DNA of 64,000 nucleotides from Sphagnum magellanicum (taxonomy: Eukaryota; Streptophyta; Sphagnopsida; Sphagnales; Sphagnaceae). The stretch is taken from assembly GCA_021904315.1 (NCBI GenBank), contig CM038924.1, forward strand, positions 15,178,026 through 15,242,025, read 5' to 3'. Made by a program: the position numbers and the translations under genes. Positions 1 through 12,999 of the stretch are shown here, piece after piece. The number at the start of each line of letters is the position of its first letter. The first letter of the stretch is position 1. Below the pieces are notes generated by a model. It did no database searches and had not been told where the DNA came from. It saw nothing but the letters and a program-made list of their open reading frames with translations.

Positions 1-1476
1 AAATTTATTAATTAGTTGTGAGGTGTCTCCCAAAGTTCAAATTTTTTTTTTGTTTGCTAGGAGCCACCTTGATTGGCCTATCACAAAAAACAATATTGAA
101 ACATTGAACATTGCTCCCAACAAATCCATATATTCCCCCATTATCATGCAAAGCACATAATGATTGAGTTGTTATACCCAGCCACACTGTGGTCCACACA
201 CTCCTCACACTTAACTACAAGAATAAAGCTACCTTTTAGTGCTCTTATAGACTCAACCGAGGGAAATGTGGGTCGGGTTTTCTGTTGTACCGTTATGGGG
301 TTGCAAATTGTCGCACTTTGGTTGGTTTTATTTTCTTACCAAAAAAATACAAAACCTTTTGCCTTGGGTGTATTGTTCAAAATGTGCAGGCGTGGGTGGT
401 TCATGCATCAAGATATTTGATATTTCTTTTTGACAAAATATTGCACCGTCGGTAATGAATATGGTGTCCAGATGCCAAAAACAACTAGCCAAGAATATAG
501 TTCCAGTTAGTAATTTTGTTAGACAAAACAACTTGCTACTACGGACATATGGGGCCCAAATTTCAATAGAGACTCTAATCAATATGGCGTGTAGGTTACT
601 TGTATTCCCAGTTTTGTCTTGAAAATACAGCAATCTTCCTTGAAACCAAGATCCTGGCGTACACAAAGGGGTTAATTACATCTTTTAAGTTGATTCAAGT
701 ATAGAAATACCTCTCCATGGGAAGCAAGTGAACTTAAATGTTCCCAGATGTGGTATTTGAAATTTTGGTTTCAAGGAAGATTTTCCTTGGAAATTAACTT
801 AAAATTTAAAATTACTTTTTCACAATTGACCACCATCATGAAGGTCCTGTTCACACTTAGACCAGCAGCACTGGCCACACTAGTTTATACTTACATGAGC
901 ACAACCTCAAACCAACCACAGGTTGCAATTTGATCAGAAAACTATTTATTTAGTCAAAATGTAGTATACTACTCCTCAGTCATGGGAACTCCATCATCCC
1001 AAACATGTGTTCCCTAAATTAGTCATAAGATACATAACCTAAATAGTAGACTATAACCATGGTGAACCTCCTATTTGTAGGGTAAAGCCAAGGCCACAGG
1101 CATTATTGACTGGAATAAGGGCACACATGAGGTGGAGCTGAGATCTAGCCCCACTTTGGTAAAGCCTATATAGCCAAGGGCTTTATTGAGTGTAAAGACT
1201 ATGTTCTGAGTTCTGTTTTCTTTGTGGGAAGGAAAACATGTTTTCTTTCTTAGAAAATGTCTAAGAACATGTTTTCATAGAAAATGTCTATGCACACTAT
1301 TGCCCTCAGAAAGGGAATCTTAATTCATACATGGTTATTGTCTCAGTTTTTTTGCTAGTGATCAAAGGTCAAGAAATGCCCTCACCTTAGATGCCAAACA
1401 ATGATGAAAATAATTGCAACATAATAGCCTTTCTAACTACTTTCTTCTTTCCACTTGCTTACACATCATAAGCCCA
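1..1476. other. No gene seen
   Basis: AT-rich DNA with short unconvincing frames. Apart from the inverted repeat at 632-782, 1230-1300 holds an imperfect ~31-bp duplication built on acatgttttc...tagaaaatgtcta. Confidence 0.6.
632..782. repeat. Perfect 18-bp inverted repeat, 115-bp spacer
   Basis: AATCTTCCTTGAAACCAA at 632-649 and its reverse complement at 765-782. No other element hallmark was seen. Confidence 0.6.
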
Positions 1477-1785
1477 GAAGCTAGAAGCTTCTAGCTTCTT
1501 GCTTTCTTTTGAACAAGTCTGGGACAGGCATGATTTTGATGCACAGAACAGGAACAAACTCTGGAACATACTTTTTGATAGTTACCCAATCTCTCCTGAA
1601 ACCTTTGAAATTGCTCTAGAAAACAAGAGCCCTCTTTCTGAGTTGGAGAAAAGAAGTCGAAACCCTTTTGCAGTTGACAATTTTTAAAGTGAAGAAAGAA
1701 TCAAACAGTTTTGGAACTGTAACTGGTTTCTGGACAACTTCATCCGACCTGTTGCTCTCTCATTGCCTCAGATAAGGGGAGTTAT
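1477..1785 (+). pseudogene. Exon-like fragment of an unrecognised plant gene with an in-frame stop
   Basis: From about 1478 the frame reads KLEASSFLLSFEQVWDRHDF, continues through SPETFEIALENKSPLSELEK and RNPFAVDNF, meets a TAA at 1685-1687, and in the same frame continues with SEERIKQFWNCNWFLDNFIR and ALSLPQIRGVIK. Composition on both sides of the stop is protein-like (W, C, N, R-rich), unlike the surrounding AT-rich DNA. A pyrimidine tract and CCCAG before 1478 could be an acceptor; AAAGTGGAT near 1788 could be a weak donor. A single G-to-T change in a GAA codon would explain the stop. I do not recognise the family. It may be a gene fragment captured by a repeat or the remnant of a lost gene. 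Confidence 0.5.
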
Positions 1786-2389
1786 AAAGTGGATGTTCAT
1801 GCTTTCATTTTTTTAAATCTTTATCAACCCTTAACATTTGATAGTAAATATTATTACAATTTGTCACTTCCAACAATGTACTGTTTACATTTAGAAGTCT
1901 ATTGTATCATTGCTATAATTTGATGGATTCCTAGGATATCTGAAAACTAGTTATGTCCAGTAATCAATATCCAGGGGCAGACTACTACAATACTGAGATG
2001 CTGGTTAGTGGTCACCCAACAATAAGTGGCTCCACAACTGCTGGACAGCTGGAGTGAACCAGCAGCCACAACTGCACCAGTTCAGGATGAGGCCTTTCAA
2101 GCCGTTTTGGGGATGAACCCAAAAACACATCCTTGTCCCTTGCCCAGGGATTTTCCAGCCCTCTTCTCTGCCCCAAAATTTACCCCTCTTACCCCCTTCA
2201 CCTCATTTCCCGCTCACTCCATTGCCAGAGCTTGGGAGAGCTCCCGAGCTTGAGTAGCTCGAAGCTTCAAGGAGACATGAGACACAAGGCTTGAGGAAAG
2301 TGGAAAGCTCAAAGTTGAAGGAACATGGAGAGGACAAAGCAAAAGGAGCGCTTCATCCCAAATGCAAAAGTAGGAGAAGAAAGGTTATC
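1786..2389. other. No gene seen
   Basis: Contains a short frame at 2026-2253 with proline/alanine-rich composition and no recognisable domain; it is not supported as a gene. Confidence 0.5.
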
Positions 2390-3240
2390 TCCCTCCCTTT
2401 TCTACATTTTTTTTTTTCCTCCATGGTTTTTTTTTTGTGTTTTCATTTCTTTTCTTCTTTCATTTTTTTGTTTTTGTTTAAAGCGAAGAAGGTGATGTCA
2501 CGCTTTGTCACAACCGTGTCATTATTTTCTTTTTTTTTCTTTTGGTTTTTGCTACGAAAAGGTGATGGCAGCAACTTGTCATCACCTAGTTTTTCATTCT
2601 TTCTACTTAAAGCGAAAAAGATGACAGCAACAAGCTTGCTATTGTCACATTTATTTTTCTTCTTCTATTGTTATTACTATGAACAAGGTGACAATAGCAA
2701 CAATAGCAAGCTTGTTGTCATCGCCCATTTTTTTCTTCTTTTTACTTGAAGTGAAAATGGGCAATGATAGCAAGCTTGCTATCGTCACATTTTTTTTTCT
2801 TCTGTTATTGTTGTTGCAAACAAGGTGATAATAGCAAGGTTGTTGCCATTGCACTTTCTTTTTTCTTTCTGCTTAAAGTGAAAATGGGAGACGGCAACAA
2901 ACTTGCTATTGTCACATTTTTTTTCTTCTATTGTTGTTGTTACAAAAAAGGCCTTTTTTTTTTTCTTCTATTTGTTGTTGCTACAAAAAAGACCACAATA
3001 GCAAGCTTGCTATTATTGCCCATTTTTTTTTTCTTTCTAATTGAAGCAAAAAAGGTGACGGCAACAAGCTTGTTATTGTTGTTTTATTTTTTTTGGTGTT
3101 GTTGCAAACAAGGCGATAACAACTACCGTTGCCTTCTTCAAGTATTTTACTGCAAAAAAGGCAGCAAGAGCCATCACCGTTTTTCTTTTTCTCTTTTTTT
3201 TTAAAGCTTACTTTTTTTTTTCTTCTTCTTCTTTGGTCCT
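2390..3240. repeat. T-rich tandem repeat with palindromic AGCAAGCTTGCT cores
   Basis: Irregular units of roughly 100-120 bp: agcaagcttgctat(t/c)gtcac, a long T run, cttctattgttgttgctac, aaacaaggtgac, then a gaaaatgg or gcccattttt block. The core agcaagcttgct is self-complementary and occurs at several sites (near 2705, 2770 and 3000). Long frames without stops occur on both strands, but their predicted products are poly-hydrophobic and repeat-derived, so no gene is called. Confidence 0.8.
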
Positions 3241-4794
3241 TTTGCTACAAAGAATTGTTAATTATTCATTAGAATTGACAATTAACAATGATTTGGTGGT
3301 TTTTTTAAATGTTTAGGGTTATAATGGTTAAAGGAAGGAAACTAAAGAAAGTTGGTGGTGATTTGGAAGTTTAAAAGCAAAATGTTGCTTCATCATAACC
3401 AACAATTGGGGAACAAAATGTTGTTCCATCAAAATCAACAGTTGATGAATCAAGCAATCCATGTGGCTTAAAGTTGGCAATGGTGGTTGTTTGTAATTCA
3501 AATGATGAAATCCCTCCCAATACAAATCGGGAATTTTAATCAAGAAATGGTGGGTTAGATTGTTTTAAAATTACATACATAAAATCAAATGCCAAAAAAA
3601 CAATTGTACAAAAAGATTTAAATTTAATTATACCCGAAGCTTCCATCATTTCATGGAAAGTGCGGGATTTTTTTTTCGAAATTCTTTTATTGCATTACTT
3701 AAAAAAGTTAAAGTTTGCTGTAGTTGCATATGATTGTGTGATCTTATGTTTTGCAATACCTACATTATATTATATGATTGTTTATGTTTAAGGCTTTAAA
3801 GTTAAAGTTTTTTTATTACAAAATAAGGACTTATTTGCTTTTATAGTTTTTGGTTTAAATCTGGAACTTGAAACCGACCAAGCCTCTTAACCACCGACAT
3901 CCCCTTCTCCACCTAATATAGCTAAGAAGGACAAAGATTGGATGAAAATTGGGTGGAAATTGAAGTGTAAAGTTGTCATTTGCATTGTCGCATATTCTAC
4001 CAAATGGTTATTGACCAAACATTTGAAAGAAGTGCATGGCTTAGTGGTAGAAAAGGCCAAACCTTAGAGGCCTTTAATTTCTAAAAAAAAAATTTGACAT
4101 CAAAATCATGCTAAAATGAACGCTCGCATCTTAGGAGATGCCATGGTTGTGTAGAAACATAATGATAAAAGGTTGTTAATCACATTTGTGCCAAAGCCCA
4201 ACGTGAGTGAAACTATAAACGTGGCAGGTTTAGTTTCAAACATTTACTGATCAAAAAAAAAAAAACTTAATTTTAAAAAATAATCAAATAAATTTCATAA
4301 AAAACCAAAAGAGAAAATATGTCTCTTACCTTTGTGTGATCTCTCCAAGCTAATTTTTTCCACTCTCTTTGAGGAAGGTATAGAATGAAATTATATTATT
4401 TCACATATGTCTAAACCCTAAAAATTTCCTCCCAAATTTCGTCTACTTTACGTTAATTATTATAGATTTATGAAAAGCTTGCTAACTAATTTATGTGTCC
4501 CAACCTTAAACCTAAACCATAATCCAATAATACATACTTATAATAATTACATGAAAAGATGTATTATCATGTCCATTCCATAAATAAATTAGGTAAACAA
4601 AATTTAATAAAATATGCTAACTAAATCAAAATGGCTACAATTATGACATTGTTTTGCACTATAAATTGTTTGTAATATGGGGACTTATGTTCATCATCCA
4701 TGAACTAGGGTGAACCTTAATATATTGATGGGTAAGATTTCAAGGGGGTGGAAACAAGGAATAGGTAATTAATTAAATATTTGGCTATGTGAAA
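3241..4794. other. No gene seen
   Basis: AT-rich. A tRNA A-box-like tggcttagtggtagaaaagg lies at 4037 and an A run follows at 4082, but no B box was found, so a SINE is not called. Confidence 0.55.
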
Positions 4795-5180
4795 AAAAAA
4801 AGGTAGGTAGGTAAGCATAGTAGTAGGTAGGAAGGTCGGTGCATAGGAAGGTAAGTAGGTATATAGGTAGGTAGTTCAATTAGTAAGCAAATAGTTAGTA
4901 AATAGAAACAAAGTTCAAAGAGTAAGGTAAATAGATTAATAGGGTAGGTAGGCATGTAGGTAGACAAGTTAATGCATAAGAAACAAGTTACTTTATCAAG
5001 TTGTTTAGATTTGTAGAACACTTATATCAATAAGGTGGTTGTTTATATAAGATTGTTAAATGGTAAGATAGCTAGATCAGTAGGTAGTTAGTATAATATC
5101 TAGGTCAGTAGGATAATTAATTATTAGGGTAGTTATGTCAGCATAATTAATAAGATACTAAGATTGGTACAGTACTTATG
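4795..5180. repeat. AGGTAGGT-rich stretch
   Basis: Imperfect (ggta)n runs such as aggtaggtaggtaagcatag at 4801 give way to gtaggtagttagtataa words to about 5180. It is mostly in one orientation, unlike the arrays at 11.7 and 35.3 kb. Confidence 0.7.
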
Positions 5181-7936
5181 AAAGTAGGAAGATGAATAGG
5201 ATAGCTATGTGTGAGATCAGGTCCAGAGAAAAAATGGTCAAAAAAATAAATAAATCAACATCAAAATACAGTGATCAACAGCAAAAAGAAATGGACTGTG
5301 ATGAACCCCATCTGGAGACAAATGAAAAAAACGCACCCAACCAATGAACAAAACAGCCAAGTGGTGCATTGGTGGCTGCTGTGCACTCTGGCCCTACTGG
5401 ACACTCATTGCAGGCTGTAGCCTGCCCCTAGACACCAATCACCTAATACATAACGTATTGTGTTAAAAGTAAAGAGTGAACCAAACAGTTTCATAAATAT
5501 GAGGGTAAAAGAAAAGAAGGAACCAACCAGTTTTGGTCCATTCCAACTGCACAAATATGACTTTGCATCCAGGATATGGCAGGCACTCCCTGAATCCCCC
5601 AAGTCCCAGATACTGTGTATAGTAGTGCAAGCTCCCACTAGTATGGGGTATGTATACATGATACAAGCATTTGTTGTTTTTATCCTCTTCCTAGTTGTCT
5701 ATTGTTGTCATCCATCCCCCTTTGATCAGTAAGCCCATCTCAAGTGGTGCAGTCCACCTTCAAGGCACATGAAGCCTAGAGGGGATGAGTAAGTTTAGTT
5801 TTCTTTGTCCACCATGCATGACTTACGAATGATAAAGTATTATTTTATTTTATTTTCATTCTCTAATTCTGTCCAAACAAATATTAACCTGTGTTGTGAG
5901 TGTATACAGTTTGCAGTGTTAAATCCAGGGTTCATGTTCAGATCCTTTTGGCTTGGACCCAAGATGGCACCCTTTTCTTGGAACCGGCAGAAGAATCAGA
6001 CTAGCAAATTATTTTTTCGAAACTAAAGTCAGAACTGTGAAAAAACCCTCTTGAACATAGGCTTAGGTTCTCTAAGTAAACAAGTTGATTTGTTTTGAAA
6101 AGTTGACAAGTAAACTTAACTTTTTTAGTTAAATATTAATTTTAATTAGTTCTCAAACTCTAAACCTTTATACACTTCTATTTTAATTTGTTGTAAACCG
6201 TTGTACCTGTACAATAACATTGGGGAGTGTGTAGTGTGTATAAAGAATCAGTAGTAGTTTTGGTATTGGGCCCAACGGTTCTTGAATTTGGAAAAACATG
6301 TCAAAACTGAGATTACAGGTTCTGTCAAAAAAAACAAAAAAAGAGCCACAAAACCCTGGTATTAACAAATGCAAACATGTATTATTTTTACATAATTAAA
6401 ACATGTCTTAATCAAGTAAAAAGCAATGGCATAATGTAAGTGTGAAAGAAGATAAAAACAGAAAGCTCTGTTCTCCAAAAGCAAAATCCAAACGATACAA
6501 AAGAAGTTATGTCCAGAAATTATGTGCTCCAAGCATATGCAGCTCAATTTGAAATTCAAATTAAATTCTAACTAGTAGTTAGTCAATCTTCTAATCAATA
6601 TATACTAGCCAATATATATACTAACTAATAACCCACTAATAACCTACCCTTAACAAGAGACTTATGTGAATGGCCACTATCAACAATTGCTCAAGAGTGC
6701 ATGTGGCCTCCTGATCCAAATCTTCATCTACTATGATGGCTACTTGTGTATTGGAACAGAATAATACCATAGTAGGTCGGAGGTTAAACACTTTAATGCC
6801 CAATATTTAATATATCTTCTCATAAGATTTTGGCAGATACACTAAAATATAATTAATGTACTTATTAAGCACACCTTAATAACAGTTAATAATTTTTCAA
6901 AAGTCTAATTTTCATTCCTCATGATTATTTATGCCAAACTTGCCTACCTACTATGGTATGTCAAATCAATTTGCATGGGTTATGGGGTCATGGTGAGACA
7001 ACAAGCTTGTTTGTCTGTGTTTAAAGGTGAAACATGTTTGCAGTTCATATAAATAATATGGCACTTCCAAACAATAACACACCCATCACACATTTATGGC
7101 AATTTGCCTGGCAAGCACATAGATTGAGGAATAATCACATATTATAAAGCATGAAGATGTAGGATTCACTTATGTTCAAAATAACAATCATTATACTTAT
7201 TTATGTATCTATTTCAAAAATTCTAAGAGAAAAATGATCATACTTTCACTGTTTTTTGAACAAAATCCAGAAAGGAAACAATCATGAGTGTTTGAATTTC
7301 TTAAAACTTGTGCAGTATAGATTAGTATCCATGCTAAGATAGTCACAACAATGTAGAGCCTGTATACAAGTAATTTTTTTTCAAAGATATGTAGTTAGTA
7401 GTTACCCCTCTTGATCATAGACCATGCTGCGAATCCTGAACCTAGAAATCCAATTGGCATGTGCCAGGTGCAAACTAGGACCATCACGTGACATAGAGAG
7501 AATTTCTTTGTGCACAAATTCTTATGAATATATTTGGATAACATTTGGCCACCTTCACACATGGTTTGTAGGCCCTAGACCATGGAATTCAACTCCTCCC
7601 CAAGGCGAGAACTTAGAAATCAGAAAATGAACTTTGAGTGGATTGGGACTGTCAGTTGTAGTGTGCAGCGAGAATCAACTACTTTGAGGGATCTTTGCAT
7701 GTTTTAATTTCCCCTAAACATACCCCTTTCCAAAAAATATTTTAAAAAATCTGTCAAGCAATAATAGATTTTAGCTTGACAGTACCCCCATGAATTTCTT
7801 CAGGTCCATCTCTTATAGCCTAAAGCAAATTTCCAGGAAACCTTCAAACTTTTTCTTTTTTTCGCCATGTAAGATTCCCTATTAGACTTTTCAGCCATTT
7901 TGAATTTCTAGGTACCATGCTGCAACGGGGAGGACA
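5181..7936. other. No gene seen
   Basis: Overlapping short frames near 5405-5732 on both strands have no recognisable domain. The rest is AT-rich DNA without visible repeats of note. Confidence 0.5.
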
Positions 7937-8303
7937 TCTTTCCATTAGGTTACTCTGATCACCGCAGCTTTGGAGCTTATGTTTTTCCTGGTAATTGTGC
8001 TCATAGTCATTTCAAAGCTCCACCAGTCAAGCATTGACCAATTGTAAGAGCTGTGAGAGCTTTGAGTGAAATTGTGACTCACCATAGAATAACATCTGTT
8101 TTTTTTCATAAGAACATGTATTCCCAGAGTTCTAAGCATGATCAACTACATATTTTTAATGCACCTACGACTCTCCAATGGAAACCGACTGTCCTGCATT
8201 GGAAAAAGGGTCCTATGTCATTGGCTTTCCATTAGGCTATTGCGATCCTAGCATGATCACAGCACACTGTCTGTAATTGTGATCAGGAAACCTAATGGAA
8301 AGA
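7937..8303. mobile_element. Foldback (MITE-like) element, 367 bp
   Basis: Left arm TCTTTCCATTAGGTTACTCT then GATCAC; right arm inverted TCTTTCCATTAGGTTTCCTG then ATCAC. The first 15 bases are identical. A third copy of the arm motif, ctttccattagg followed by gatcctagcatgatcac, lies in direct orientation at 8225-8260. No coding capacity; no clear target duplication. Confidence 0.7.
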
Positions 8304-8914
8304 GACCCTGAATCACTAGTGTGAAGTGAACTCAAATATAATAGCCTTTTCTTCCAATCAATCATTTTTTAATTTCATGGTGGAGAGCCAGGCAACCCTG
8401 CATGGCGGTAAACACCCCCTTTGAGAACTTTGCATGAAGTTCCCCATGATTAAGTGGAACACTCAACAATCAACCCAACAGTGAACATAAAAAGACAAAT
8501 CTCACAAATGCCACATAGTTGCCAGAAATAAAAAATGTGTTACACAAACCGACATATTTTTCATTTGTAGCACACCAAGGGGTGTTTCCATGGTACTATG
8601 TCCACAAAAAAAGTCACAGTTTGACAATTTTCATTCTTAAAAAAAAATTATGTGTCTTTCTACATATTTGGAGGAGATTTTGTAATATAATTATGCAATT
8701 AAAGGTGGATAACATCCTAAACTTTCATTATGTTATGAAATTGATGCACATTTGAACAATGCGATGGTTGATTTGAATATATTTTTAACTTGCAAAAGCT
8801 TGTCACAAAGACTATAACATAATAAAGGGATTAAAAAACACTAGTTTTAATGGGAATTTGTTCATGAAATTTTTCAGATACAAAGAAACAACCATAATGA
8901 ACAATCTTCCCTAT

Positions 8915-9400
8915 GGGTGAAAACATGGTCAAAAGAGCCAAGGTAAAAGTCCTTTTCCAAGAACTATACATGACACGTGTAATTTTTGTGTTTGTTTATA
9001 ACTTAAAATTATATATTCTGGATACCCAATTTAACATTGCATGTTCGATATAAAAAAAATTTGACTACAAATTAAATTACATTATATAATTATGCATTCA
9101 TGCCCTCTATCACTTAAATTTTGAACTTTTGTCAAGATCACATTTTCAAATTTTATAAATTTCAAGGTCAAAAGCACATTTGAACCAAATTGATTATTAA
9201 AAGAAAAATCATTAATTAAAATCCTCAATTGTCCTTCTAATCATCAATGTTAAAATCCTTTCCAATTTTTAAAAAGAATGTTGAACATTTGGTAAAAAGT
9301 GATGGCGTCTGAAAAAAAATAAAGATTGTCCACTCTTGATGTTTGAGTGTTTTGAACATGCAAAAACATTTTTTATTTGTGTCAAACTTTGAACATAACC
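8915..9400. mobile_element. GGGT-ended MITE, copy A (right part lost or diverged)
   Basis: Begins GGGTGAAAACATGGTCAAAA and follows copies B and C through the blocks gcattcatgccctctatca, tttcaaggtcaaaagca and ctaatcatcaatgttaaaat, then diverges near 9400. No matching right terminus was found, so it is truncated or too old to align. Confidence 0.7.
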
Positions 9401-10228
9401 AAAATAAACATTAAAAATGTTTTTTCAAACCATATTTATATTAAACGAAAATTATGAAGGATACATTATTAACATTGTAGATGTTTAACTTTGTCAAAAT
9501 GGATATGTTTAGAGGTCAAAAATGATCATTTAGTCAAGTTGTATGGTTTGATAAATCGTGAATTCTAGTAGAGTTATATGAAGTAGCTAACTAAGCTCCA
9601 TCATTATTGCAAATTAGTTGTTAATACTAGTGACTTGCATAAATGATGGCAATAAACCTAAATAATGGCAATGTTATCTAAAAACATGTCATGGGAAAGT
9701 TTATTGCAAAACTAACTTCACATTTCAAGCATATCGACCTTGACCATATCTTGATTGAACATTTGCCCTCATATCAGAAGTAGCCTCATATGGAAATGTA
9801 TCCAATGTGAAAGAATTTTTGTGATTTCATAACAACAACCAATTGCATGTGATCATTCAATCAATTGCGCATTTTGTTTTAAAAAACAAAACAAAATTGA
9901 AGCAACATTCATTTTCAACAAACCCAAGAGCATTAACCATGGCAATGTCTACCAACTTTAAATACTATGGAAAAGATTGAAATAGGAACTATGATGCATG
10001 GATCATTCACCAGAAGTGAATGAGGGGATTAACAATGATGGGGTTTGCTTTATTGGATGCAAGAACCACCACTTCAACTATGTCTTGAGCAGCATTTGAT
10101 TTCATTATTAACTTAAATAAACCCTATTGAGCATCCAAATCCCAACTTAATAAAATCATAAAAACCATAAAAACAAAATTGTCATCCTTAGAATATACCA
10201 TGGTTCATGACATTTGTAAATTATAAAA

Positions 10229-10580
10229 CCAAAAATAGAAACCTAGGCTAGGGTCTTGGATCACCATGATGTTCACTTAGTGCATTTGAAATTCAAAATA
10301 ACATACAAACCACAAACCATTTGCAAATCTTTTGATTCATGACTCATGAATGTACTTTAAATTTTGACAATGTGCAAAACCAAAAACAGAGACTTTGGGG
10401 GCTTGGAAGACCACCATGATGTTCACTACATTTGGAATTCATAGGAACATATATACCACAAACCATTTGCAAATCTTTTGATTCATGACTCATGAGTGTA
10501 CCCTGAAATCAAGAGATATAAAAACCAAAAATAATGAATGGTGGCTTTGGAATCATCATGTCCATTGTTCACTTAAAACT
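10229..10580. repeat. Tandem repeat, 145-151-bp unit, ~2.4 copies
   Basis: Units start ccaaaaa(t/c)a at 10229, 10380 and 10525. Shared blocks include caccatgatgttcact and accatttgcaaatcttttga followed by ttcatgactcatga. The third copy is partial. Confidence 0.85.
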
Positions 10581-11659
10581 TAAGTGCATCTATAAACTTT
10601 AAAAAATCAAAACAAGCCAAGAGCTTATGTTTGCACTTAGCTTTCACAAGTTGCACTACAAGTGCAAATGTTGCTTATGTCATCAACAACATAACACTTA
10701 TATTTCGGCAAATTGCACCCTGGTGAACCCATGTTTTCTCACCATTCAAAACAAATACAAGGTGTTCAATGTTGTTTGTATTCTAATCCATCACCCACTC
10801 AATCTATTCATGATCACCTTGTACCAATGTTTGAAAGGACAAGAACTCATTAGTGTAGAAGGAGGATGTGGTGTCACAATATAATGTGTATAATTGGCCT
10901 TGACAAACTTTCACTGTAGCTATGAAGTGACAAATAAATATATCCCTCCTCTAAGCAAATTTGAAAATGGATTGCATGTTCTCCATTAGTGGCAAATCAC
11001 AAACTAGCCCAAGCAACAAAAGAATGTTGCATAAAAGCCCCAAGTTGGTCTACCACATAATAAAAAAAAAACAAAAAGGCATAGGTCAATTGGATGCAAA
11101 TTTTCAAAAAAAAAAGAATAGGAAACAAAAAAATAAGATAAGCCTCACCTTTGCCACCTAGTTTGAATTAAAATCAGCTTGCATCACCACAACCAAACAC
11201 TAGAACAAAAGGTTAAATTGTGACTAGGCTACGCAACTACTTTTTAGTTGCAAGTGACACTTTGCGAAAAAAATATTTAGTTGCTTAAAAAGCATCACAA
11301 GCGTAAATTAGTCACAAATAGTGGTGACGTCATGATGACATCATCAATCCATGGATGCACATGGAAAATTTTTATATGGTTTCATCCAACATATAAAATA
11401 CTTCATTTGTATGGACATTGTGACTTATTTGCAACTATTTTGGTGGCAACCAATGTTTTGCCACTTGGAACTCTCTAATGTTGACACATGGTGACATTTG
11501 AATGCATTCTATAATCTTTCTTTTGTAATTGAAAAATATAAGAAACCCAATCTAGGCCATTAGATTCCTATGTTTAAATGGTCTTAAATTGTGACACATG
11601 GCATAATACAAATTTACCACGTGCAATATAAATTTAAACTCACACTAAATGAATTTAAA

Positions 11660-11925
11660 TTAATATTTAGGTAGGTAGGTAAGTATGTAGGTAGGTAGGT
11701 TAATAGTCTAATACCTACCCACCTATTTAACCTACCTACCTATTTAGGCTAAGTACCTACCCATTTAGGTAGGTACAAGTAGGTAGGTAGGTCAAACTAA
11801 AAAGGTTGGTACCTAGTTTGACCTATTCACCTAGGTGAGTAGGTTTCACTAGGTACCTATTTACCTACCTACTTCGTTAGATAGGCAAGTAAGTAGGTAA
11901 GGAAGGTAGCTAGTAAACTAGAATG
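11660..11925. repeat. AGGT/ACCT array with inverted segments
   Basis: Runs of (ggta)n and (cctac)n alternate on the same strand, for example taggtaggtaggtaag followed by cctacccacctattta, so the strand can fold back on itself several times. Lies inside the probable 11.2-15.0-kb CACTA-like element. Confidence 0.85.
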
Positions 11926-12338
11926 ATGCATAAACATTTTCCATTTTCATTTTGAATTAAGTTTTTTCATTCGATCATCCCAAATGCCACAATGTTTTTA
12001 TTTTGATAGTGGTAAATTACACACCTTCTGTATATGGTTTTCGATATGGGAGGGGAAAACAAACAATATGGGATAAGTTTTGAACTTACAACTTAGTTAC
12101 AAACTAAGTTACACCTTAAAAAATTTCCCCACATCTTTTGTTATCATATTTAGACTTCTTTTTTACTAAAATAACTGAAATAATTAATAAAATAAATGAC
12201 TAGTTAATCAGCTAATTAATTCTTTAATTATTATTTATTTACTAATTTATATCGTAAAAAATTAATTATATATAATAAACAAAAATTATTCACTATCATC
12301 CACTTTAATTACTAATAATTTGTAGATGTTTAACTAAC

Positions 12339-12991
12339 GGGTGAAAACACGATCAAAGGAGCTAAGGGCGCCAAGGTAAAAGTCATTTTCCAAATATTGC
12401 ACATCACACGTGTCAATTTTTTGTTAGTTTATAACATTAAATTTTGTATTTTACATACCTTGTTTCACACTACATTTCAGATATAAATATATTTTGACTA
12501 CAAATTGATTTTATATCATGTATATTATTCATTCATGCCCTCTATTGCATAAATATGAAATTTTTTTGTTAAAGACATATTTTCAAAATCCATAATTTTC
12601 AAGGTCAAAAGCATTTTTGAGCCAAATGAACTCAAATGGGTTATAAAAATAATTTTTATTAGTTTAAGTCTTTTTGCCCTTCTAATCATCAATGTTAAAA
12701 TCTTCTCCAATTTTCAAAAGGATTGGTGCACATTTGGAAAAAGAAAAATATATGTTTGAAGAAAACAAAGACTATGCACTCTCAAAGTTTGAGTGCTTTG
12801 AACATGAAAAAACATTTTCAATTTGTGTTAAACTTTTAGCATGTAAACTTTGCAATTAATGAAAATTAATCCAAAAAACATTATGACAATTCAAACTATC
12901 ATGCTTCACTTTTGATCTTTCAAACATACAAAAATGCAGCTTTAAGGAATGTCCACTCACTTGGGTGGTTCTTTTGCCTATGTTTTTGCCC
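12339..12991. mobile_element. GGGT-ended MITE, copy B (best preserved)
   Basis: Length 653 bp. The left end GGGTGAAAACACGATCAAAG and the inverted right end GGGCAAAAACATAGGCAAAA make an imperfect terminal inverted repeat of about 24 bp. The interior shares long blocks with copies A and C. Superfamily is uncertain: no clean target duplication is visible. Short open frames inside are repeat artefacts. Confidence 0.8.
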
Positions 12992-12999
12992 TAATTTAC

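Larger units (their letters stand above)
8304..11197. other. No gene seen outside the listed repeats
   Basis: Between MITE copy A and the 10.2-kb tandem repeat, the segment 9930-10130 reads in part like a decayed polyprotein start, but homology is too weak to call. 10580-11197 is featureless. Confidence 0.45.

Noticed and set aside
2291-3204. Long plus-strand open frames of about 150 codons with F/L-rich products
   Set aside because: They follow the T-rich tandem array, also occur on the opposite strand, and have no start context, domain or splice structure.
4030-4100. tRNA-like start tggcttagtggtaga
   Set aside because: No B box or acceptor stem follows at tRNA spacing.
9540-9570. gaattctagtagag resembling the right end of the 22.4-kb CACTA element
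   Set aside because: The terminal TAGTG is not intact and the TTTTTCAAACTA continuation is missing.
9930-10130. Sequence resembling the start of a copia-type polyprotein
   Set aside because: Resemblance is a few residues in a decayed frame; not enough to name an element.
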